Below are positions 25,214 through 32,770 of a stretch of 64,000 nt of DNA, in pieces. Each line of letters begins with the position of its first letter. The stretch's first letter is position 1. The notes under the pieces were generated by a model. The model was given only the letters and a program-made list of their open reading frames with translations. It searched no databases and was not told where the DNA came from. The stretch lies in the NCBI RefSeq assembly GCF_001280515.1, contig NZ_LBIQ01000030.1:1444501-1508500 (forward strand). Direction: 5' to 3'. The position numbers and the translations under genes are program-made. Source of the DNA: Mangrovimonas sp. ST2L15 (GTDB lineage: Bacteria > Bacteroidota > Bacteroidia > Flavobacteriales > Flavobacteriaceae).

Positions 25214-27133
25214 TTAATACAACTCTTTAATTTTAACCAATTTTGTTTTCCAAATTTCAAGAGAGTCTTTGTGTTTCTGAATATTATCAAGGACTTCTTT
25301 TACCATTGGATTTGTTTCGTCAACATTTGAGAAAAATTGAAGGTTGTTTTCCAACTGATTGATTTCACTTTTGACTTCCTGAATTTTCTTTCTAATAAAG
25401 GCTCGTTCGTTATCCAGTCTGCGGCTATCATCTTCATTGTTCAGAACTTCCAATTTATTATCGAACTTAATTAATTCGGCCTCACTTCGGTCCATTTTTA
25501 ATTCCTTAAAGATATGGTCGAGGGCATTGTTAAGTTTTCCTTCAATGTATCTTTTGTTAGAAGGGACATTTCCAGCTTCTTGCCACTTACTTATATATTC
25601 TTTTATAACCTCAATGGTTTCTTCCTTATTTCCTGTTAATTCAAGCCCTTTAATTTCTTTTAATAGATCATTCTTTTTGTTGTAAGCCTCCATACCTTCT
25701 TTATTGGCTTCATCTTTGGCTTCATGGAGTCTGTCAAAATAGTGATTACAGGCTTTTTTAAATTGCTTCCAGATTTTGTCACTGCTTTTTCTTGGTACAT
25801 GACCAATTTTTTTCCAATCATTTTGGATTTTCTTCATGATTGGGGTAGTGGCTTCAAAATCTTCATTTTCTTGATTGTCTTCAGCAATTTGAATTAACTC
25901 CAGCTTTTTCTGTAGGTTATCATACTGCTCCTTTTTAAGATTCTTATAAAAGGCATTTTTATTTCTATTGAAGGTCCTTACGGCTTGTTTGAATTTGGCC
26001 CAAGTAGCTTCATTCACTTTAATAGGCACTTTTCCCGCACTAAAAAATTCTTCTCTTAGAGCTTCAATTTCCTTAATTTTCTTTTGCCACTCATTATGAG
26101 ATTTGGCTCCTCCAGAAGTTACAGCCTCTATTTTTTCTATGATTTCCTGCTTTTTTTCTAGATTCTTCTCGTAATCTTTTTCCAATTCTGAGAAAAAGGC
26201 TTGCCTTTTTTGATGGATGGCTTTAGTTGCCGCTTTGAATCGATTCCAAACTTCTTCACGATGTTCTTTACCAACCGGCCCTAACTCTTCCTTCCACATT
26301 TTATGTAAAACCTGTAATTCTCTGAACGAATGATTGACATCATTTTCTTTGGCCAATTCCTCGGCGCGTTCAATGATTTTTAATTTCTGTTCGTAATTGT
26401 GTTTGAAATCAAGATCCCTTAGATCTCTATTTAAATGTAAAAAGTCATAAAAGCGTTCAACGTGATGGTGGTAATTGTTCCAGGTATTGTTGTATCTATC
26501 TCGAGGTATGGGACCAGCGTGCTTCCATCTTTCCTGTAATTCCTTGAAGTGTTTATAGGTTGAATTGATGTTTTCTTCAACATTTAATAAGCCTTTAATC
26601 TCTTCAATGATTTCTTCCCTTTCAACCAAATTATCCTTTAAGCTTCGTTCAATACTTTTATAATGGGTATTTAGTTTATTACGGTATTCTCTATAAGTAT
26701 CCTTAAATCTTTTTTGAAGTGGACTTGAGTAATAAAAATCAATCTCATTTCCTCCATCATTTACAAACTCTTCTTTTTTCTCATCCAGAAAAGTATCAAA
26801 CTTAGATTTGAACTCATTTTTTATGTCTTCTACATGAGATTTTATGGCTTGAACCTTTTCATTTTGTACCAGTTTGCTCAATTCATCGACGAGATCATCC
26901 ATAGACATTTTGTCATAATCCTTTTTGACTATAACGTGTCTATCTTGGTTGCCCTCATCCTCTGCGTCCTCTGCATTGGAATCATCTATTTCTGAAATAC
27001 CATCATCTTCCTCTTCGGTGGCATGATCATTATTTTCTGAAGCACTGACTTCATCCTTTTTGGTTTCTTCAACGATGGGTTGTTTGCTTTCTTCTATTCC
27101 ATCTGCTTCTGGCAGGTTATCTTTCTCTGACAT
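25214..27133 (-). CDS. DUF349 repeat coiled-coil protein
   Basis: The 639-residue protein begins with about 90 acidic, low-complexity residues (EEEDDGISEID, NAEDAEDEGNQD). It then has about five DUF349 repeats of roughly 70-75 residues, each with a W-x(2)-G or W-K-x(2)-G core: LQERWKHAGPIPRDRYNNTW, HKMWKEELGPVGKEH, FFSAGKVPIKVNEATW, QNDWKKIGHVPRKSSDKIW and KWQEAGNVPSNKRY. The rest is long charged helices likely to form coiled coils. There is no signal peptide, so it is cytosolic. DUF349 proteins are abundant in Bacteroidota and their role is unknown; a structural or RNA/ribosome-linked function would fit but is not shown. Confidence 0.9.
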   Translation of the reverse strand: MSEKDNLPEADGIEESKQPIVEETKKDEVSASENNDHATEEEDDGISEIDDSNAEDAEDEGNQDRHVIVKKDYDKMSMDDLVDELSKLVQNEKVQAIKSHVEDIKNEFKSKFDTFLDEKKEEFVNDGGNEIDFYYSSPLQKRFKDTYREYRNKLNTHYKSIERSLKDNLVEREEIIEEIKGLLNVEENINSTYKHFKELQERWKHAGPIPRDRYNNTWNNYHHHVERFYDFLHLNRDLRDLDFKHNYEQKLKIIERAEELAKENDVNHSFRELQVLHKMWKEELGPVGKEHREEVWNRFKAATKAIHQKRQAFFSELEKDYEKNLEKKQEIIEKIEAVTSGGAKSHNEWQKKIKEIEALREEFFSAGKVPIKVNEATWAKFKQAVRTFNRNKNAFYKNLKKEQYDNLQKKLELIQIAEDNQENEDFEATTPIMKKIQNDWKKIGHVPRKSSDKIWKQFKKACNHYFDRLHEAKDEANKEGMEAYNKKNDLLKEIKGLELTGNKEETIEVIKEYISKWQEAGNVPSNKRYIEGKLNNALDHIFKELKMDRSEAELIKFDNKLEVLNNEDDSRRLDNERAFIRKKIQEVKSEINQLENNLQFFSNVDETNPMVKEVLDNIQKHKDSLEIWKTKLVKIKELY

Positions 27134-27225
27134 TTCTGAAAATGTTTAGGTTCATAAAAAATGTGTAGCGTTAAAGATAATAACAAGTTGAATATTTACA
27201 AAGACTTCAAGTCTATTTAGAGGTA

Positions 27226-27966
27226 TTAAGATTTCCTATTCCAGATTTTCCAGGCCTTTTCGGCTTGTAACTCTAACATTTGAAGTCCGTTGATGGTTAT
27301 TGCTTTTTTTTCTCTTCCGAATCGTAAAAATGTTGTTTCCTCTGGATTGTAGATAAGATCGTACAAAATATGATTTGAAGTTATACCTACGTATGGAATG
27401 TTTGGATGGTCTTCAATTTTTGGGAAGGTTCCTAGTGGGGTACAATTTATAATTATTTGATGAGAGGAGATGATATCCGAAGTCAACCCTTTATATGTGA
27501 AGTCCACTTTTTTGCTTGCGGTTCTGGAAACAAATCGGTACTCTAAATCCAACTTTTTTAATGCATAGGCAATGGCTTTACTAGCGCCTCCAGTGCCTAA
27601 AATAAGGGCTCTTTTGTGTTTTGGTTTTAAAAGGGGGGTTAGAGAGTTTTTGAAACCATAATAATCCGTATTGTGCCCAATAAGCTTGCCGTCTTCATTA
27701 ATTTTGATCGTATTGACGGCTCCAATTTTTTTAGCTTTTTTATCCAAACCATCCAAAAATGGAATGAGGGATTCTTTATAAGGAATGGTGACGTTTAGCC
27801 CCTTTAGATCCCGATTATTTTTTATTATTTCTGGGAATTTTTCAATTTCAGATATATCGAAATTTTCATAAACGGCATCTATGTTTTGTCTTTCAAACTT
27901 GGTGTTAAAGTAATTTCTAGAAAAGGAATAAGAAATGTTTTTTCCTAAAAGACCGTATTTATTCAT
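27226..27966 (-). CDS. aroE: Shikimate dehydrogenase
   Basis: AroE reduces 3-dehydroshikimate to shikimate with NADPH in aromatic amino acid synthesis. From the start MNKYGLLGKNISYSFS the protein is 246 residues and has NVTIPYKESLIPFLD (substrate Lys in the NVTIPYK motif), GAVNTI, the NADP loop LILGTGGASKAIAYAL, and the C-terminal NGLQMLELQAEKAW. The ATG at 27966 is preferred over an upstream one at 27996 because the family starts here and it leaves only an 8 bp overlap with the DUF368 gene. It lies downstream of two DUF368 genes, probably in one transcript. Confidence 0.92.
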   Translation of the reverse strand: MNKYGLLGKNISYSFSRNYFNTKFERQNIDAVYENFDISEIEKFPEIIKNNRDLKGLNVTIPYKESLIPFLDGLDKKAKKIGAVNTIKINEDGKLIGHNTDYYGFKNSLTPLLKPKHKRALILGTGGASKAIAYALKKLDLEYRFVSRTASKKVDFTYKGLTSDIISSHQIIINCTPLGTFPKIEDHPNIPYVGITSNHILYDLIYNPEETTFLRFGREKKAITINGLQMLELQAEKAWKIWNRKS

Positions 27967-28981
27967 ATGACTTTCTGGTTTTGTCTCCGTAGACACCCAA
28001 TCCCCAAACTATGGCAATGCCTATTACGATGAATGCAAAAGCGATGTATGTTTCTCCGGTCAATTCCGGAAGAAAACGTCTGTAATTTTGAATGACTTTG
28101 GCTCCACCAGAATCATGAATGAATTCACCAGAAGCATTTATTTTATAAACCGTTTCTTTCCAAGGCCAAACGACTCCTAGCGAACCGATGATAAACCCTA
28201 TAATGGATGCTGTTGTTATGCTTTTGTAATGCTTTAAAATATAATTCAAGATGTGTGAAAAAGTAACCAATCCAGCCAAGGATCCGATGGTGAAAACGGC
28301 CAGTATTTTTAACATTCGCATTCTTTCTTCATTATCAAGGAAACTGAAATCCCATTGGATGACATTCTTTATGGTATCATAAAGCGCGTTAACGGAATCG
28401 ACCAAAAGCAGTACATAATTTCCTAACAAAATTAGAATAAAGGACCCAGAGAATCCCGGTAAAGTCATCCCTGTAACACTAATCATACCGCAGAAAAAAA
28501 CAAATAGAAGATGATCATTTTCGGTCGCTGGGGGAAGAAAACTAATGCTTAATCCAACAATTACTCCAATGAGAACTGCGGCTCGTGTCTTCTTATTCCA
28601 GTCATTAAAGTCTTTATTAATATAATGTATAGAACCCACAATCATACCGAAAAAGGCACTCCAAACATATAATTCATAATTTCTGATAAGAAAATCCAAA
28701 AGTTTGGAAACACTAAAATAGCTGACAACCATTCCAAAAATCAGAAGGCTAAGAAATCGGCCATTGGTATATAAATAGAAGCTCTTAAAGCGTCTATTGA
28801 TTAATAACTTAAGGGCTTTTCCGTTTATCCTTTGTAAGGAAAAAATAAACTCCTCGTAAAAACCAGCAACAAAAGCGACCACCCCTCCCGAAACTCCAGG
28901 AACCTTATTGGCAGCTCCCATTGCTAGTCCTTTAAGAACCAGAAAGAATTTGTCTTGGAATGTCCTTATTTTGTGTTGCAT
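27959..28981 (-). CDS. DUF368 family membrane protein (putative polyprenyl-phosphate transporter), copy 2
   Basis: The 340-residue protein has about eight to nine membrane segments and the family signature GLAMGAANKVPGVSGGVVAF near residues 17-36. A second half-repeat, GMTLPGFSGSFILILLGNY, lies near the middle, consistent with an internal duplication. DUF368 proteins have been reported to move undecaprenyl phosphate, the carrier for cell-wall and surface-glycan sugars, across the inner membrane. It directly follows its paralogue with no gap. Compared with that copy the signature reads NKVPGVSGGV in place of DAVPGVSGGT. Confidence 0.88.
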   Translation of the reverse strand: MQHKIRTFQDKFFLVLKGLAMGAANKVPGVSGGVVAFVAGFYEEFIFSLQRINGKALKLLINRRFKSFYLYTNGRFLSLLIFGMVVSYFSVSKLLDFLIRNYELYVWSAFFGMIVGSIHYINKDFNDWNKKTRAAVLIGVIVGLSISFLPPATENDHLLFVFFCGMISVTGMTLPGFSGSFILILLGNYVLLLVDSVNALYDTIKNVIQWDFSFLDNEERMRMLKILAVFTIGSLAGLVTFSHILNYILKHYKSITTASIIGFIIGSLGVVWPWKETVYKINASGEFIHDSGGAKVIQNYRRFLPELTGETYIAFAFIVIGIAIVWGLGVYGDKTRKSYE

Positions 28982-29995
28982 TTATTCTTGTTTGTTACCT
29001 ATTCTTTCCAATAGGAAAATAGTTAAAAACCCTAAAATGGTTAAAACAATAGCCCATCCCAATTGACTTTCGACCAATTGATTATTTATAGTACTATAAT
29101 GAAATGGCGAAACGCTCTGTTCAGTTACCGTTTTCAGGGTTTCAAAATTTTGCATGTCTTTTTGATAAACGGCTAATGTTCCAAATTCTGATATGTTTTG
29201 AAAGGGAACTACTTCTCCAGTGTCATTTTTTAGGACGGTTAAGGTTTTTTTCCATGGCCAAATTTTATTGAGGGAACCAATAATAAATCCTGTTAATAAG
29301 GCCAAAGTGGTATTATAGTAATTTTTGAAGAGCCATTTCAATACCCTACTGAAGGTGAGCAATCCCACAACTGCACCAACAACGAACAATAAAATCCGTT
29401 TGAAATCAAAATTGTGAAGAGCATCGCTTAGCGTTTTATACGCACCTAAAATGACTAATATAAAGGATCCTGAAATACCGGGTAAAATCATGGCGCAAAT
29501 AGCTAAAGCACCAGCTAAACTCAAAAACAAAGGATGGTCATTTCCTCCCAAAGAGGGCAATGTTGTTACATAAAAGGCGATTAAAGACCCAATAATGATT
29601 GAAATAAAGGTGAGCGGGTTCCACTTTTTTATTTGCTTTCCAACAAAATAGATGCTCGCCAATATCAAACCAAAGAAAAAAGACCAGATTAGAACTGGGT
29701 GATATTCAATAAGGTATTTAGCCAGCTGCATGAAGGTTACAAAACTGGTGACAATTCCTAATAGAAGGGCTATAAGAAATCCGCCGTTTAGTTCATTCCA
29801 AAAGGCTTTAAACCCATGTTTTCTAAAGGTTGTGAATAAACTAAAATTAACATTGCCAATAGTATTGATGAGTTCTTCATAAATACCGGCAATAAAGGCA
29901 ATGGTTCCCCCAGAAACGCCAGGTACGGCATCAGCGGCCCCCATAGCAACGCCCTTTAGGGATATGATAAAATAGTCCTTGAGATGTCTTTGCAT
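28982..29995 (-). CDS. DUF368 family membrane protein (putative polyprenyl-phosphate transporter), copy 1
   Basis: A 337-residue multi-pass membrane protein with the signature GVAMGAADAVPGVSGGTIAF near the N-terminus and the matching internal repeat AMILPGISGSFILVILGAY. It is a clear tandem paralogue of the following gene, with the same MQ start and the same order of segments. It may recycle the C55 lipid carrier used by cell-wall and O-antigen-type synthesis, as proposed for the family. A perfect inverted repeat overlaps its promoter region. Confidence 0.9.
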   Translation of the reverse strand: MQRHLKDYFIISLKGVAMGAADAVPGVSGGTIAFIAGIYEELINTIGNVNFSLFTTFRKHGFKAFWNELNGGFLIALLLGIVTSFVTFMQLAKYLIEYHPVLIWSFFFGLILASIYFVGKQIKKWNPLTFISIIIGSLIAFYVTTLPSLGGNDHPLFLSLAGALAICAMILPGISGSFILVILGAYKTLSDALHNFDFKRILLFVVGAVVGLLTFSRVLKWLFKNYYNTTLALLTGFIIGSLNKIWPWKKTLTVLKNDTGEVVPFQNISEFGTLAVYQKDMQNFETLKTVTEQSVSPFHYSTINNQLVESQLGWAIVLTILGFLTIFLLERIGNKQE

Positions 29996-29996
29996 T

Positions 29997-30025
29997 CTTT
30001 GGAATTAAAAAAACGAATTCCAAAG
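29997..30025. repeat. Perfect 10 bp inverted repeat over the DUF368 promoter
   Basis: CTTTGGAATT (29997-30006) and AATTCCAAAG (30016-30025) are exact reverse complements with a 9 bp A-rich spacer. The right arm overlaps the -7 box of the DUF368 pair, which is the geometry of a repressor operator. Confidence 0.5.
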
Positions 30026-30048
30026 GTATGCAATTTTAGATACACCAA
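30021..30048 (-). promoter_or_regulatory. Promoter of the DUF368-aroE unit
   Basis: On the minus strand TTG (30048-30046) is followed after 17 bp by a perfect TAnnTTTG box, TACCTTTG (30028-30021), 25 bp before the ATG. Confidence 0.6.
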
Positions 30049-30053
30049 TTTGT

Positions 30054-31439
30054 TTAACTTGCCTTTTTCAGTAAGTTTTTAACTTGGGTTGTTTCATAAA
30101 TATTAGGGAACAATTCTTCCAAAATAAACGCGTATTCCGAATTTGATTTCATGGCGTTCTTCAGATGGTATCTTCCTTTATCATTTTCATGGATAAAGTA
30201 GTAAAGTCCGCCTAATCTAAATTCTATTTCCGGATTTTCTGGATAGAATTCAATGGCTTGTAAAAAGTTGTAAATGGCGGCTTCAGGTTCTCCTAGTTTC
30301 AATAAAATATCGCCTCTAGTCAACCACGTGTTCAGTTCATAATTCCCCAATTCTAAGGCTTTCTTATAACCATTTTCAGCCTCTTCAAGAAAATTCAAAC
30401 GATGGTTCAGTTGGGCATATTGCTTCCAGTACAAAACATTTTCTGAATCAATATTGATAGCCTTATTGATATAATACAGGGCTTTCTTGTAATTATGTTT
30501 CTTAGTATAAAACTTTGTAATGGCCAGCCAACCTTTATCTAAAAGGGGATCTTCATGGACGGTACGTGTAAAATATTGAATGGCTAAATCATCTTGATTA
30601 AGCTTTTCATAGCAATGTCCAATTCTTAATAGGGCAAAAGAGGTGGGTTCTTCTAATTTTAATGTTAAAGAGTAATATTCCAAAGCTTCTTCATAGCGGC
30701 CTAGTTTTTCTAAAACTTTTCCTTTTTCTAGGTAGGCTCCTACAAAAGTATCGTCAGAAAAAATGGCAAATTCGTAGGCGGCCAATGCTTTTTTATACTC
30801 CTTTAATGAAAAGTATTGTTTTCCTAATTGATGCCAAGCTACCTCACAATAGGGATTTTGGTCCAAAAAGGTATTTAGATATTCAATAGCTTCTTCATGT
30901 TGCTCCAAAAAATCAAAACAATAAATCATGTTGTAAAGTGCTGAAAAATCGTTTTGATCGCACTCCATGCACTTCATGAAATAAAATTTGGCTTCTTCAA
31001 AATTGTCCAAGAAAAGATATTCCATACCGATAAGAGAATAAATATCTTCCACGTCATCCGTCAATTCTAAAGAATACTTTAGAACTTCAATAGCTTTTTC
31101 GTGCTCATCCTTTTTGGATAAAATATTGGCTTTTTGAATGTAAACCTCCTCATTAGTAGGTTCAAGGTCGTGTAACTCATCCAGTAGGACTTCTGCTTCT
31201 TCAAACTTGTTTTCAAACACATAAAGTTCAACTTTATAAAGTTTCAAGTTTGATGAGGTTGGATGCTGTTGCAACCCAAGTTTAAGCGCTTTTTTAGCTA
31301 AAGCAATTTTTCCTAAAGAAAGATAGTGATGGATGATGTCTTCAAATTCCTCTGAATCAAAAAATAAAACATTGTTAGTCTTAAGCATTGACTCGAACTT
31401 TGTCAAGGGTACATTGTTCTCGTTGGGACTAAACTCCAT
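30054..31439 (-). CDS. Tetratricopeptide repeat protein
   Basis: About 461 residues, made almost entirely of TPR units of 34 residues (for example EEAKFYFMKCMECDQNDFSA, KKALAAYEFAIFSDDTF, EEAIEYLNTFLDQNPYCEVA, EEALEYYSLTLKL). Roughly eleven can be counted. There is no signal peptide or membrane anchor, so it is probably a cytosolic scaffold. The first region KFESMLKTNNVLFFDSEEFE is conserved in Flavobacteriaceae homologues. The ATG at 31439 was preferred to one at 31481 because the intervening residues look like leader. The gene stands apart from its neighbours and its partner is unknown. Confidence 0.88.
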   Translation of the reverse strand: MEFSPNENNVPLTKFESMLKTNNVLFFDSEEFEDIIHHYLSLGKIALAKKALKLGLQQHPTSSNLKLYKVELYVFENKFEEAEVLLDELHDLEPTNEEVYIQKANILSKKDEHEKAIEVLKYSLELTDDVEDIYSLIGMEYLFLDNFEEAKFYFMKCMECDQNDFSALYNMIYCFDFLEQHEEAIEYLNTFLDQNPYCEVAWHQLGKQYFSLKEYKKALAAYEFAIFSDDTFVGAYLEKGKVLEKLGRYEEALEYYSLTLKLEEPTSFALLRIGHCYEKLNQDDLAIQYFTRTVHEDPLLDKGWLAITKFYTKKHNYKKALYYINKAINIDSENVLYWKQYAQLNHRLNFLEEAENGYKKALELGNYELNTWLTRGDILLKLGEPEAAIYNFLQAIEFYPENPEIEFRLGGLYYFIHENDKGRYHLKNAMKSNSEYAFILEELFPNIYETTQVKNLLKKAS

Positions 31440-31582
31440 AGGCACATTTATAAGATTTATGCTATTAAATGTAGCATTCAAATTAGGTCATTCGTTAAAA
31501 TTTTGTAAATGTTTTTAACAAAATAATCAACACGATGACATTTTAAAATTGTTATAGCTTGATAGTCAGTTGGTTGTTGGTT

Positions 31583-32767
31583 TTATCCGTTTTGGATTTC
31601 ATCAAGTACTTCTTTGATGATTTGACACCCTTTTATAATTTCTTCATTTGAAATGGTAAGGGGAGGGGTTATTCTTATTGCTTTAGGTTCAAATAATAAC
31701 CAAAATAAAATCAATCCCTTTTCTTGACAACGCAAAACAACTTCATTTGTTATATCTGCTGACGGAGTCATGGCTGCAAGCATCAAACCTTTTCCTCTGA
31801 TACCGGTTATTAATGGGTGAGACAGTTCTTTTCTAAAAAGTGCTTCCTTTTCAAGGGCTTGGGTCATCAAATTATGTTGGGTAACCTCCTTCAGTGTTGC
31901 AAGAGCAGCGGCGGCAATAACAGGATGCCCACCAAAAGTGGTAATATGTCCAAATTTAGGCTCACTCATTAAAAGGTCCATTAATTTTGTAGAGGCGGTG
32001 AAGGCACCTACAGGCATGCCTCCTGCGAGTCCTTTTCCCATAACCAAAATATCAGGTACACAGTTGTAGTGTTCAAACCCAAAAAGCTTTCCTGTTCTTC
32101 CAATACCAGGTTGAATTTCATCAAGTATCAGCAAAGCACCAACTTTTTCGCAACGCTCTTTTACTTTTTTTAAGTAATCATTCTTGGGAGTAATGAAGCC
32201 AGCACCTCCTTGAATGGTTTCTAAAATAACACCTGCAGTTTGCTTGGTAATTAGTTTTAAGTGTTCCTCATTATTAAATTCAATAAATCGAATATCAGGG
32301 AGCAATGGGCGAAAGGCTCTTTTGCGTTCTTCATGGCCCATAACACTCATGGAGCCCATGGTATTTCCATGGTAGGCATTTTTGGCAGAAATAATCTCGC
32401 TTCTGCCGGTTGCGCGTTTAGCAAGTTTTAAAGCGCCTTCAATCGCTTCTGTACCAGAGTTTGTTAAATAGGTTTTTTCTAATGGACTTGGAAGGTTTTT
32501 TCCTAAAAATTTGGCTAGCTCAACAGCTGGTTTTTGAATGTATTCCCCGTATACCATAACATGAAGATACTCTTCAGCCTGATGTTTAATAGCTTCAACT
32601 ACACGAGGATGGCAATGACCTAAAGTACAGGCAGATACTCCTGCAACAAAATCTAAATAAGCCTTTCCTTGACTATCATATATATAGGATCCCTTCGCAT
32701 GGGAAATTTCCATGGCCAATGGATTAGGCGAGGTTTGGGCTTGATATTTAAAGAAGTCACGCTTCAT
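31583..32767 (-). CDS. Class III PLP aminotransferase (acetylornithine aminotransferase-like)
   Basis: A 394-residue fold-type I PLP enzyme of the ornithine-aminotransferase group. It has NSGTEAIEGALKLAK for phosphate binding, the catalytic-site DEIQPGIGRTGKLF with Asp216 near the pyridine nitrogen, and the Schiff-base Lys245 in MGKGLAGG. GGHPVIAAAAL and IRITPPL close the active site. In Flavobacteriaceae this gene is regularly found with an OstA-like gene, as here with a 3 bp gap. The amino donor and acceptor are uncertain: acetylornithine, ornithine, 4-aminobutyrate and others are used in the class. Confidence 0.9.
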   Translation of the reverse strand: MKRDFFKYQAQTSPNPLAMEISHAKGSYIYDSQGKAYLDFVAGVSACTLGHCHPRVVEAIKHQAEEYLHVMVYGEYIQKPAVELAKFLGKNLPSPLEKTYLTNSGTEAIEGALKLAKRATGRSEIISAKNAYHGNTMGSMSVMGHEERKRAFRPLLPDIRFIEFNNEEHLKLITKQTAGVILETIQGGAGFITPKNDYLKKVKERCEKVGALLILDEIQPGIGRTGKLFGFEHYNCVPDILVMGKGLAGGMPVGAFTASTKLMDLLMSEPKFGHITTFGGHPVIAAAALATLKEVTQHNLMTQALEKEALFRKELSHPLITGIRGKGLMLAAMTPSADITNEVVLRCQEKGLILFWLLFEPKAIRITPPLTISNEEIIKGCQIIKEVLDEIQNG

Positions 32768-32770
32768 ATC

